Shown here: positions 53,580 through 61,966 of the stretch, piece by piece
How the letters are laid out: each line of letters begins with the position of its first letter
Numbering within the stretch: the stretch's first letter is position 1
Assembly: GCA_017536205.1 (NCBI GenBank)
Contig: JAFXHX010000003.1
Span: forward strand, 237,503 to 301,502
From: Clostridia bacterium
Lineage (GTDB): Bacteria; Bacillota; Clostridia; Christensenellales; Borkfalkiaceae
Reading direction: 5' to 3'
DNA: 64,000 nucleotides
Position numbers and translations under genes: made by a program
Notes under the pieces: model-generated
What the model saw: only the letters and a program-made list of their open reading frames with translations
What the model was told of the DNA's origin: nothing
Databases searched by the model: none

Positions 53580-54815
53580 ATGAAAACAAGAGCAGTTCGT
53601 TTATACGGTGAAAAAGACCTTCGACTTGAAGAGTTTGAACTTCCCACTTTAAAAGACGGTGAAATACTTATAAAAATTGTTTCAGATAGCGTTTGTATGT
53701 CAACTTATAAAACGGCTATGCAAGGTGCAAAGCATTTGCGCGTTCCTAACGACGTTGATAAAAACCCTATAATTATCGGCCATGAGTTTTGCGCCGAAAT
53801 AGTTGAAGTTACTAAAAAGTGGCAAAAAGATTACACAGTTGGCGAAAAAGTAATTATGCCACCCGTGTTAAGTTATCTTGGTGGTTATGAAACTGTTGGC
53901 TATTCGTTTGGCGAAATAGGTGGCGTTTCAACTTATTCAATAGTATACGAGCACGTTATAGAAAACGGCTATTTAATGAAACTTAATTCAGACGCGTTTT
54001 TTAAAGGTTCTCTTATAGAGCCTGCTTCGTGCGTTTTGCGTGGCTATAAAGCAAATTATCACCTTAACGGCGACGTTGCTACCACTAACATAAAAGAAGG
54101 TGGTAAAACTCTTATTTTAGCGGGTTGCGGGCCTATGGGGCTAGTTGCTATCGACTGTGCGTTGCACGGAAAAATTAAACCTTCGCTCCTTGTTGTTACA
54201 GACGTTGATAGCGATAGGCTTAATCGTGCAAAAGAGTTATATAGCGCAGAACAAGCCAAAAAAGACGGTATTAAACTTGTGTTTATAAACAGTTCTAGTG
54301 CTAACGAGTTGTTAGACTTAACAAATGGCACCGGTTACGACGACGTTTTTGTTTACGCACCCATATCTCATCTCGTTGAACTTGGCGACTTAGTTTTGGC
54401 GTTTGACGGTTGCTTAAACTTCTTTGCAGGTCCACTCGACAAAAACTTTAGCGCAAAGGTTAATTTTTATAACGTACACTACTGGCAACATCACTTTGCA
54501 GGAAGTAGTGGAAGCACGCCTGAAGACTTTAAAGATATTGTTGATTTGATAGGTGAAAATAAAATTAACCCAGCCGTTATGGTAACGCACGTTGGTGGTA
54601 TTGACTGCGCTATTTCTACAACGCTTAACGTTCCAAATCTTAAAGGTGGCAAAAAACTTATTTACACGCACGTTGAAATGCCACTAACTGCAATTAGCGA
54701 TTTTAATAAACTTGGCGAAACTGACGCAAGGTATAAAACGCTTGATGAATTAGTTAAGAAAAACAACGGTTTATGGTGTGCAGAGGCAGAAAAATATTTA
54801 CTTGAAAACTTTTAA
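53580..54815 (+). CDS. Zinc-dependent alcohol dehydrogenase, L-sorbose-1-phosphate reductase-like
   Basis: 411 residues, medium-chain dehydrogenase. A GroES-like N-terminal domain with GHEFCAEIVEV (about 62) is followed by a Rossmann fold with LAGCGPMGLVAIDCAL (about 180-195). The overall pattern (MKTRAVRLYGEKDLRLEEFELP, DSVCMSTYKTAMQG, insert with GYSFGEIGG) closely follows SorE-type L-sorbose-1-phosphate reductases. That enzyme converts sorbose-1-phosphate to glucitol-6-phosphate with NAD(P)H. It begins 2 bases after the aldolase. No sorbose PTS genes are in the window, so the substrate remains an inference. Confidence 0.78.
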   Translation: MKTRAVRLYGEKDLRLEEFELPTLKDGEILIKIVSDSVCMSTYKTAMQGAKHLRVPNDVDKNPIIIGHEFCAEIVEVTKKWQKDYTVGEKVIMPPVLSYLGGYETVGYSFGEIGGVSTYSIVYEHVIENGYLMKLNSDAFFKGSLIEPASCVLRGYKANYHLNGDVATTNIKEGGKTLILAGCGPMGLVAIDCALHGKIKPSLLVVTDVDSDRLNRAKELYSAEQAKKDGIKLVFINSSSANELLDLTNGTGYDDVFVYAPISHLVELGDLVLAFDGCLNFFAGPLDKNFSAKVNFYNVHYWQHHFAGSSGSTPEDFKDIVDLIGENKINPAVMVTHVGGIDCAISTTLNVPNLKGGKKLIYTHVEMPLTAISDFNKLGETDARYKTLDELVKKNNGLWCAEAEKYLLENF

Positions 54816-54817
54816 AA

Positions 54818-54845
54818 AAGGATGGCTTAAAGCCATCCTTTTCAT
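54818..54845. terminator. Bidirectional terminator between the dehydrogenase and beta-galactosidase genes
   Basis: GGATGGCTT (54820-54828) pairs with AAGCCATCC (54830-54838), A-run before, TTTTC after. Serves both converging genes. Confidence 0.88.
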
Positions 54846-54846
54846 T

Positions 54847-57429
54847 TTAGAAAGTAATTTTAAAGGTATTTTTCCCTTTTCTAGGAACTTCGTGTTCGGG
54901 GGGTATTTCAGGCCCGCACGACATAGAGCCTATACCACGCATACCAAGGTCTAAACAAACGTTAGTAAAGTTGTTTTTAGTAAGTTCAAAGTTGTGTTTA
55001 GTTTCCCAAAGTTGTTTGGTTGTGTAGGGGTTTATAGAGAACGAAAAGGGTTTTTCGGCCGTTACCGTAAACAAGCCGTTAACGTTTAGATAAGTGGTGT
55101 GGTAGTGGCTACCCGATTCTTGCGGGCGAATATAATTATTATCGTAATTAGTTTTTGCCGAGCCTTCGTAATAGCCGTACTCGCAAGCAACGTTTTTATC
55201 AATATAACTTTCGGTTGGGCCAAAGCCAACGTAGTTAAAGTTTTGATAGTTAGTATCAATTCCAAACTCTAAACCAAAGCGTGGAAGGTGTTTTATATAG
55301 TTTGCAATTTCATATTCGATTTCAATGCTTAACGTGCTATTTTCTAAAAGGTATTTAACGGTAAAATCAACGCAAATATCACGGCAGTTAGCGCACATAA
55401 AACCTTTTCCAACGTAACTATTTTTAGTTAACTCGTAACTAATAATTTCGGGTTTAGCGTACGGCAAACGGTAACTATCTACGTATCGTGGAATATGCCA
55501 CCTATCGTTGTCAACGTAGCGCAAAATATTCCATTTCATAGGCGTTTTTAAAACTTCGTTACCGTTTACGGTAATTGAAGTAAGTTCGCCCGTATTTTCG
55601 TTAACTTTAAAATTAACGCTTGAATTACTGCAAGCAATTTCAGGAAGTTTAATATCTTTTACGATAGACTTCGTTTTGCCACCGTAAACGGCTTTCATTT
55701 CAAGCGCATTTGACTTAATTTTACGGTCTGGCGTTAATAAACCGTCAACGCAGAAGTTTCCGTCGTGCTCGCCGTTTTCTTCGCCGAAATCGCCACCGTA
55801 TAAGTAGCCTTTTTTGGTTTTAATGGCGTGGTCTGCCCACTCCCAAACGAAAGCGCCAACGCAACAATCGTTATTATAAATCATATCCCAGTATGCGCTA
55901 ATGTCACCACAAGAGTTACCCATTGCGTGAGTATATTCGCAGTAAATAGCAGGGCGAGTTTCTTTTGGGTTATCAACTAAATCGCGCTTAAAACTTTGAA
56001 TATCGCCGTACATTCTGCTAATAAGGTCGATATTTTTAGTGTAGTAGTATTTTTTAGGTGATTGCTGTAAACTTTCATAATGAACGGGGCGTGTTTTATC
56101 ACGCTTTTTAATATATTTATTGCCTTTAAAAAAGGCTTTTCCGTAGTTGCTTTCGTTGCCGAGCGACCAAATTATAACAGACGGCCTATTTTTATCACGC
56201 TCAACAAGCGCAATATGCCTGTCCGTTATTCCCTTTTCAAAAAGTTCGTTTTCGGCGTATTCGTTCCAACACCCAAACGGGTTTTTAGGGTTTGTGGGTT
56301 GGCGAAGGTGCGCTCCGTGCATTTCAAGGTCGGCTTCGTTTAAAACGTAAACGCCTAAATAGTCGCAAAGCGCGTAAAACTCTGGCGAGTTGGGGTAGTG
56401 CGAAGTTCTAACTGCGTTAACGTTTAACTCTTTCATAAGTTTAAGGTCGTCACGCATATTTTTTAAAGTTACCGTTGCGCCAGTTTCGGGGTGGAAGTCG
56501 TGGCGATTAACGCCTTTAAGTTTTACGGCTTTACCGTTAATTTTGAATACTCTATTTTCTATAGTAATTACTCTAAAACCAACTTTTTCGTAAATCACTT
56601 CGCCGTTTGCGCTAATTTTAAGGTCGTAAAGGTTTGGTGTTTCACTAGTCCACGCCTTAACGTTTAAAACGGTTAATTCCACTTGCTTTTTAGGGCTAAC
56701 AAAAGCAGTTTTTCCGTTAAAGTTAATGGTAATTCCAACGCTACTTTCGTTAATAAACGTTATAACGCCGTTGTTTTCTTCAAAACGGGTAAGAACTTGG
56801 TAATCGGTTATATGGTTTTCGGGGCGTTTAAGAATATAAACGCTTCTAAAAATACCTGAAAACCTAAACTTGTCTTGACACTCTAAATAAGAAGATAAAC
56901 ACCACTTTAAAACTACAACGTCGATAACGTTTTCGCCGTTTAAAACAAGGTCGGTAATATCAAACTCGCTAGTGGCGTGCGATATTTGCGAGTAGCCTTT
57001 AAACTTGCCGTTAATATAAAGGTAAAAGGCGCTGTCAACCCCTTCAAAGTTAATATAGTACTTTTCGCCGTTTTTCTTTTCAAGAAAAAAGTTACGGCGA
57101 TAGTGCCAACAGGGGTTGTTTTTAGTAACGTAAGGAAAGGTTACGGGAAAGGGGTAGCGATGGTTTATATATTGAATATGGTCGTACCCGTGCATTTGCA
57201 CGCAAGACGGAACGGGAATATCGCTTAAAAGTTCTTCGCCTACGCTAACGCTTTCAACGTTTTTATGCTCTTTAATTTTCCAAACGCCGTCAAGTGGTAA
57301 AAACCTAGAACTAGACTTTCTGTCAACTATTCCGTAAACGTTTTTAACCTTATCGCTTTCGTTAAAAGGAACGTAATAACTTCTTTGCGGGGTTACGCCT
57401 ATTCTATCAAAACTTAAGTATTCTTTCAT
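54847..57429 (-). CDS. lacZ: Glycoside hydrolase family 2 beta-galactosidase
   Basis: 860 residues from ATG 57429 (AAGGATA upstream). An in-frame GTG at 57471 has no ribosome site. The N-terminal sugar-binding and immunoglobulin-like domains are followed by the TIM barrel with acid/base glutamate in WSLGNESNYG and nucleophile glutamate in IYCEYTHAMGNS. VNRHDFHPETG and NEADLEMHGAH are further GH2 signatures. The C-terminal beta-galactosidase small domain (PRFGLEFGI, ESYIDKN) is present. No signal peptide, so it is cytoplasmic. It is shorter than the 1,020-residue E. coli enzyme. No lactose permease lies next to it. Confidence 0.93.
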   Translation of the reverse strand: MKEYLSFDRIGVTPQRSYYVPFNESDKVKNVYGIVDRKSSSRFLPLDGVWKIKEHKNVESVSVGEELLSDIPVPSCVQMHGYDHIQYINHRYPFPVTFPYVTKNNPCWHYRRNFFLEKKNGEKYYINFEGVDSAFYLYINGKFKGYSQISHATSEFDITDLVLNGENVIDVVVLKWCLSSYLECQDKFRFSGIFRSVYILKRPENHITDYQVLTRFEENNGVITFINESSVGITINFNGKTAFVSPKKQVELTVLNVKAWTSETPNLYDLKISANGEVIYEKVGFRVITIENRVFKINGKAVKLKGVNRHDFHPETGATVTLKNMRDDLKLMKELNVNAVRTSHYPNSPEFYALCDYLGVYVLNEADLEMHGAHLRQPTNPKNPFGCWNEYAENELFEKGITDRHIALVERDKNRPSVIIWSLGNESNYGKAFFKGNKYIKKRDKTRPVHYESLQQSPKKYYYTKNIDLISRMYGDIQSFKRDLVDNPKETRPAIYCEYTHAMGNSCGDISAYWDMIYNNDCCVGAFVWEWADHAIKTKKGYLYGGDFGEENGEHDGNFCVDGLLTPDRKIKSNALEMKAVYGGKTKSIVKDIKLPEIACSNSSVNFKVNENTGELTSITVNGNEVLKTPMKWNILRYVDNDRWHIPRYVDSYRLPYAKPEIISYELTKNSYVGKGFMCANCRDICVDFTVKYLLENSTLSIEIEYEIANYIKHLPRFGLEFGIDTNYQNFNYVGFGPTESYIDKNVACEYGYYEGSAKTNYDNNYIRPQESGSHYHTTYLNVNGLFTVTAEKPFSFSINPYTTKQLWETKHNFELTKNNFTNVCLDLGMRGIGSMSCGPEIPPEHEVPRKGKNTFKITF

Positions 57430-57525
57430 TAGTCTATCCTTATACGTTTTAATTTTTTTAAAGTATAACACTATTTAATTTTCATTTCAATAAAAAAACA
57501 AAAATAGTCTTTATATTTTTTTGTG

Positions 57526-57554
57526 TTGACACGCTTAAAAGTAAAAGTTATAAT
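57526..57554 (+). promoter_or_regulatory. Consensus promoter of the second BspA-like lipoprotein gene
   Basis: TTGACA at 57526-57531 and TATAAT at 57549-57554 with 17-base spacing, perfect consensus, implying strong constitutive transcription. Confidence 0.85.
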
Positions 57555-57581
57555 ATAATTATAAAAGTTAAGGAGAAAGTT

Positions 57582-59468
57582 ATGAAAATTAAAAAACTTC
57601 TTATTTTAATACTGTCTATTGCGTGCGTATCGTTTGCCGTAGTTGGATGTTCAAACGACTCTGGCTTGGAAGGTGCTGTAGGTGGTGGCGGTAAGTCCGT
57701 TTATGCCGAAGTGGTTTACACTTGGAGTAGCGACCATTTAAGTTGCACCGCTTATTTAGAGTGTTTAAGCAACGCCGAGTTATCCGTTACCGAAACTAAA
57801 CAAGCGCAAATATTAAACGAGCAACCCGGTAACTGTTATCAAGGGGGTATTTTAGAAGTTGTAGTTTACTTTGATAACCCCGAAATTAAATATCAACAGC
57901 GCACTTTTGAAACGCCCATAGTTCACTCTAACGTAGTTGATATTTTAGCAGTTGAGCCAACCTGTTTTAACGACGGTTTTACCGCAGGTCAAAGATGTGC
58001 TTCGTGCAATACATTTATAGTTAAACCAGCCGTTATTCCAACCACCGTTACGCACGAGTTTATAAACGGTCATTGTAATAAATGTAACACCGATACCTTT
58101 ACGTCGGGGCTTAAGTTTTTTGAATATATGACGCAAGGCGAACTCTACGTTACTAAAGACGGCGAGGGCACTATTGAACTTGGTAGTAACGAAGTTGTTA
58201 TTCCCGCAATTTATAACGGAATGCCCGTTGTTGGTATATGCGATTTCACCTTTGAAAACTCAAATATCGTAAGCATCGAAATACCAGAATCGGTTACCGA
58301 TATAGGTATGTATGCGTTTAGGGGTTGCACTAACCTTGCAACCGTTAATATTCCCTCGGGTGTAACTCAAATTGACGCTAGCACGTTCTCGGGATGTGCT
58401 TCGCTTGAAGAAATTATTATTCCAAAGGGCGTTACCGAAATAGGCGGCCAAGCGTTTAGTGGAACTGCGCTTAAAACGTTAGTGCTACCCGATACCGTTA
58501 CTAGTATAGGTATGTCTGCGTTTGCAACCACCGAAAGAATAACCGATTTATATATAAACGGCGACTTAAATAAATATATAAACGTTAACGCTTATAGGGT
58601 TGGCAATACGATTAGTTACGGCACGCTTCCTATGGCTAAAAACTTATATAGTTGGCATATGAACGGCGATATTACCATTGCAGGCGTTAAATACGACCCC
58701 GTTACCGAGTTTTCAGTTGGGGGTGACCCTAATCTCGATAATATTTTGCAAGGTATGTTTAAAGGCGTTGAAACGCTAAAACTCGTGCAAATAGGTCAAA
58801 TGAACGGCGGTGCTGAAATAGTTGTTGAAGGCGATGCGTTTAGAGACTGTCCTAACCTTGAAAGAGTAATACTTTTAGATAACGTTTCTACCGTTGGTTA
58901 CTATGCGTTTGCAGGGTGCACAAGTCTTACTGAACTGACACTTAGTGGTGTTAGCATTATTCAAAACGGAGCGTTTGACGGTACTACGTCGCTTAAAGGC
59001 GTAAGTCTTCCAGACACCGTTATCGAAGTGTGGATGAACGCGTTTTATAATTCCGGCATTAAATACGTTAACATACCGCGTTACCTTTCAGTTTTAGGCC
59101 AGAGCGCTTTTCAAAATTGCGTAAATCTTGAAAAGGTAACTTCAGCATCGTATTATTATAATAACGACACGAATGACCGTCGCCCGCAAGACACGGTGCT
59201 TACCACTTTAGATTTTGGCGTTTTCTCATACTGCACAAATCTTGAATATATAGTTTTACCAAAATCAATTACTAAAATAGAAAATCAATGCTTTAAAAAC
59301 AGTGGTTTAAAAACTATTTACTTTACGGGAACTCAAACTGAATATAACGCAATAACGCTAGGCGAGTACGCTATGCCGTCAACTGCGCCTACCGTTTACT
59401 ATTACAGTCAAAATAAATACACAGGCGGTTGGTATTACCAATCGAACGGAACGGTAGTAGTTGCGTAA
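57582..59468 (+). CDS. BspA-like leucine-rich repeat lipoprotein
   Basis: 628 residues. Signal peptide with lipobox VVGC (about residues 20-23), so it is membrane-anchored and surface-exposed. A Gly-rich linker follows, then a region with HxHxCNKCNT-type cysteines (about 125-170) similar to the other BspA-like protein here. LRR_5 repeats run in two blocks (about 210-330 and 420-600; pattern IPESVTDIGMYAFRGCTNL). The intervening segment is not repetitive. It is likely an adhesin or ligand-binding surface protein. Unlike the copy at 11713-15122, the frame is intact. Own promoter and terminator. Confidence 0.88.
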   Translation: MKIKKLLILILSIACVSFAVVGCSNDSGLEGAVGGGGKSVYAEVVYTWSSDHLSCTAYLECLSNAELSVTETKQAQILNEQPGNCYQGGILEVVVYFDNPEIKYQQRTFETPIVHSNVVDILAVEPTCFNDGFTAGQRCASCNTFIVKPAVIPTTVTHEFINGHCNKCNTDTFTSGLKFFEYMTQGELYVTKDGEGTIELGSNEVVIPAIYNGMPVVGICDFTFENSNIVSIEIPESVTDIGMYAFRGCTNLATVNIPSGVTQIDASTFSGCASLEEIIIPKGVTEIGGQAFSGTALKTLVLPDTVTSIGMSAFATTERITDLYINGDLNKYINVNAYRVGNTISYGTLPMAKNLYSWHMNGDITIAGVKYDPVTEFSVGGDPNLDNILQGMFKGVETLKLVQIGQMNGGAEIVVEGDAFRDCPNLERVILLDNVSTVGYYAFAGCTSLTELTLSGVSIIQNGAFDGTTSLKGVSLPDTVIEVWMNAFYNSGIKYVNIPRYLSVLGQSAFQNCVNLEKVTSASYYYNNDTNDRRPQDTVLTTLDFGVFSYCTNLEYIVLPKSITKIENQCFKNSGLKTIYFTGTQTEYNAITLGEYAMPSTAPTVYYYSQNKYTGGWYYQSNGTVVVA

Positions 59469-59477
59469 GTAAAACAA

Positions 59478-59505
59478 AAAAGCGACCTAAAAGGTCGCTT
59501 TTATT
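59478..59505 (+). terminator. Intrinsic terminator
   Basis: AAGCGACCT (59480-59488) pairs with AGGTCGCTT (59492-59500), followed by TTATTTTT. Confidence 0.88.
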
Positions 59506-59523
59506 TTTAAAAAATTGCAAACA

Positions 59524-59545
59524 AAAAGACCGTATAAACGGCCTA
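59524..59545 (-). terminator. Intrinsic terminator of rpmB
   Basis: GACCGT (59528-59533) pairs with ACGGCC (59538-59543, one G-U). On the - strand TTTTTG follows. Confidence 0.7.
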
Positions 59546-59550
59546 TCGTT

Positions 59551-59739
59551 TTATACTCTTTCTACTTTTTTGCTTTTAAGGCAACGTGCGCAAACGTATT
59601 CGGTAGTAACAGCACCATCGTTAAGAACTCTTACCTTTTGAACGTTAGCGTTATATAAGCGAGGAGTCTTACGGTTACTGTGGCTAACTTTATTGCCCGA
59701 TAATTTACCTTTTCCGCAAACACTGCATACTCTTGACAT
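59551..59739 (-). CDS. rpmB: 50S ribosomal protein L28
   Basis: 62 residues, with CSVC near the N-terminus and CARC near the C-terminus: the zinc-binding (C+) form of L28. The core SGNKVSHSNRKTPRLYNANVQKVRV is family-typical. GGAGG site upstream. Divergent from asp23-fakA-recG, as in many Firmicutes. Confidence 0.97.
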   Translation of the reverse strand: MSRVCSVCGKGKLSGNKVSHSNRKTPRLYNANVQKVRVLNDGAVTTEYVCARCLKSKKVERV

Positions 59740-59877
59740 AACTGCACCTCCAACTTGTGCTTTTGTTTTTTAGCATATATACTTTATCATTATTTTATTA
59801 AAAAAGCAACAATTTTTAAGCAGTTTTGGTTATTTTTTTCGTAAAAATTAAAAAAGTTTTAAAAGTTATTAAAATTG

Positions 59878-59906
59878 TTGCAAAATACTGCATTTTATAG
59901 TAGAAT
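59878..59906 (+). promoter_or_regulatory. Promoter of asp23-fakA-recG
   Basis: TTGCAA at 59878-59883 and TAGAAT at 59901-59906, spacing 17. Confidence 0.65.
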
Positions 59907-59935
59907 AAGTATATATTGTTAAAAGGAGAAAGCAA

Positions 59936-60283
59936 ATGTCGGTAAAAACTTGCAATGCTTACGGTAACATTTCTATATCTGATATAGCCATAGCAAAAGT
60001 TACGGCTCACGCCGCGCTTGACTGTTACGGTATCGTTGAACTCGTTTCAAAACGTTTTACCGATTCTCTTTTACAATTATTCGGTAAAGAAGTGGTTAAA
60101 GGCGTTAACGTAGAAACTAATGGCGACCGCATTTTTATCGACGTTTACGTAATTATTAAGTTCGGTATATCAATAACTGCCGTTGCAGATTCACTTAAAG
60201 AAGCAATTAAATACAACGTTGAAAAGTTCACGGGTATGGTTGTTGATACCGTTAACGTAAATATTACGGGTGTTAAACTTTAA
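59936..60283 (+). CDS. Asp23/Gls24-family envelope stress protein (YloU)
   Basis: 115 residues with the Asp23 pattern GNISISDIAIAKVTAHAALDCYGIVELV and the DVYVIIKFGISITAVADSLKEAIKYNVEKFTGM repeat. YloU-type Asp23 proteins accompany fakA in Firmicutes. Their molecular role is unclear, and the Staphylococcus Asp23 is membrane-associated. AAAGGAG site. Confidence 0.9.
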   Translation: MSVKTCNAYGNISISDIAIAKVTAHAALDCYGIVELVSKRFTDSLLQLFGKEVVKGVNVETNGDRIFIDVYVIIKFGISITAVADSLKEAIKYNVEKFTGMVVDTVNVNITGVKL

Positions 60284-60307
60284 TACGGTTTACGGGAGTA
60301 TTTTTTA

Positions 60308-61930
60308 ATGAAAACAATTAACGGCGCAACGTTATCAAAAATGATAATAAACGCTTCTAAACTTTTAGATATAAATAGAGATAAAATCGACGCGCTCAAC
60401 GTGTTCCCCGTTCCAGATGGCGATACGGGCACGAATATGTCGCTAACTGTTAAATCGGCGGTTAAAGAAGTTAAGGCTTGCAAGTCTAACTCTATCGCAG
60501 ATATTTGCGAGTGCGTTATTCGCGGTGCGTTAGGTGGCGCAAGGGGTAACTCGGGCGTTATTACTTCGCAAGTTTTCCGCGGTATGTGCCAAGTTCTTTC
60601 TAAGGAGCAAGAAGTTGGCGTTAAAGATTTTGCAAAGGCGCTTAAAAACGCAACCGACGTTGCTTATAGCGCAGTTTTAAAGCCTAAAGAAGGCACTATG
60701 CTCACCGTTATTAGAATGATGAGCGAAGGCGCTCAAGGCACTCGTGCTAAAAACTTTGACGAGTTCTTTACCGAACTTGTTAAAAAAGGTGAAGAAGCCC
60801 TTGAACTTACCCCCGAACTTTTACCCGTTCTTAAAAAAGCGGGCGTAGTAGACTCTGGCGGTATGGGTATAGTTACCATATTTAAGGGTATGCACAAGGC
60901 AATTTTAGGTGAAGAAATCGAAGGTGAAGAAGTCGAAGTTGTAGAGGCAAAAGAACAAGATATGCCCGAACATGCCGACATTATGAACCTTGGCACCATC
61001 GAATTTGGCTATTGTACAGAGTTCTTTATCGTAAATATTAAGAAAAAGACCACTCTTGCAGCAATTGATAGGTTTAGAGAATATCTTTCAACTATAGGCG
61101 ATAGTGTTATTGCCGTGGGCGACCTTAATATGGTTAAAGTTCACGTTCACACTAACCACCCAGGCCGTGCGTTAAGCCACGCTTTAGAACTTGGCGAGAT
61201 TGACAAAATTAAAATTGAAAACATGCTTGAACAAAACCGTGCTTTAATAAGAAAGTACGAAGCAGAAAAGAAAGAAATGGGTATGCTTTCAGTTTGTTCG
61301 GGTAAAGGTTTTGAAGCGATATTTAAAGACGTTGCCGTTGATAGGGTTATAGAAGGTGGTCAAACCATGAACCCGTCTGCTGCAGATATTGCTTATGCAA
61401 TAGGTCGCATCAACGCCGAAAACGTTTTCGTGTTCCCCAACAATAAAAACATTATTTTGGCTGCAGAACAGTCAAAACAATTAGTTCAAGGCAAAAAAGT
61501 GCACGTTATACCCACTAAAAACGTTCCACAAGGTATATCGGCAGCCCTTAACTTTAACCCCGAAGAATCGCCCTCAGTTAACAAGACTAATATGATTCAC
61601 TCGCTTGATAACGTTGTGGCAGGTCAAGTTACTTACGCAGTAAGAAACACTAAGGTTGACGGGTTTACCCTTAAAAAAGGCGATATTATCGGCCTTGACG
61701 ATAAGAAAATACTTTCTAAAGCATCAAATATTACCGATTGTACTATCGGTCTTATTGAAAAAATGGTTGAAGATTACCACTGCGTTGCCAACCTTTATTA
61801 TGGCGACGATATTTCTGAAGAAGATGCAAACAAGGTGTGCGACGCCGTTAGGGCGAAGTTCCCCATGCTCGACGTTGAACTTTTATACGGTGGTCAGGCA
61901 GTTTACTATTTCGTAATATCACTTGAATAA
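60308..61930 (+). CDS. fakA: Fatty acid kinase catalytic subunit FakA / DAK2-DegV fusion (YloV)
   Basis: 540 residues. The N-terminal DhaL kinase domain has NVFPVPDGDTGTNM (about 37), GGARGNSGVITSQ (about 80) and KEGTMLTV (about 122). A middle and C-terminal domain of FakA type follows (about 220-540). FakA phosphorylates fatty acids presented by FakB carriers so that they can enter phospholipid synthesis. No fakB gene is in the window. GGGAG ribosome site. Between asp23 and recG as in many Firmicutes. Confidence 0.92.
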   Translation: MKTINGATLSKMIINASKLLDINRDKIDALNVFPVPDGDTGTNMSLTVKSAVKEVKACKSNSIADICECVIRGALGGARGNSGVITSQVFRGMCQVLSKEQEVGVKDFAKALKNATDVAYSAVLKPKEGTMLTVIRMMSEGAQGTRAKNFDEFFTELVKKGEEALELTPELLPVLKKAGVVDSGGMGIVTIFKGMHKAILGEEIEGEEVEVVEAKEQDMPEHADIMNLGTIEFGYCTEFFIVNIKKKTTLAAIDRFREYLSTIGDSVIAVGDLNMVKVHVHTNHPGRALSHALELGEIDKIKIENMLEQNRALIRKYEAEKKEMGMLSVCSGKGFEAIFKDVAVDRVIEGGQTMNPSAADIAYAIGRINAENVFVFPNNKNIILAAEQSKQLVQGKKVHVIPTKNVPQGISAALNFNPEESPSVNKTNMIHSLDNVVAGQVTYAVRNTKVDGFTLKKGDIIGLDDKKILSKASNITDCTIGLIEKMVEDYHCVANLYYGDDISEEDANKVCDAVRAKFPMLDVELLYGGQAVYYFVISLE

Positions 61931-61935
61931 AGGAG

Positions 61936-61962
61936 AGAGAAACCGCCAAGGTTTCTCTTTTT
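61936..61962 (+). promoter_or_regulatory. Hairpin between Shine-Dalgarno and start codon of recG
   Basis: AGAGAAACC (61936-61944) pairs with GGTTTCTCT (61950-61958), loop GCCAA, then TTTT. The only Shine-Dalgarno sequence (AGGAG, 61931-61935) lies 31 bases before the ATG at 61967. Folding brings it to roughly 8-9 bases from the start. The same hairpin with its U-run could act as a terminator after fakA. Confidence 0.75.
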
Positions 61963-61966
61963 ATAT

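Noticed and set aside
57430..57471. GTG start adding 14 residues to the beta-galactosidase
   Set aside because: AAGGATA sits correctly before ATG 57429, and nothing precedes the GTG.
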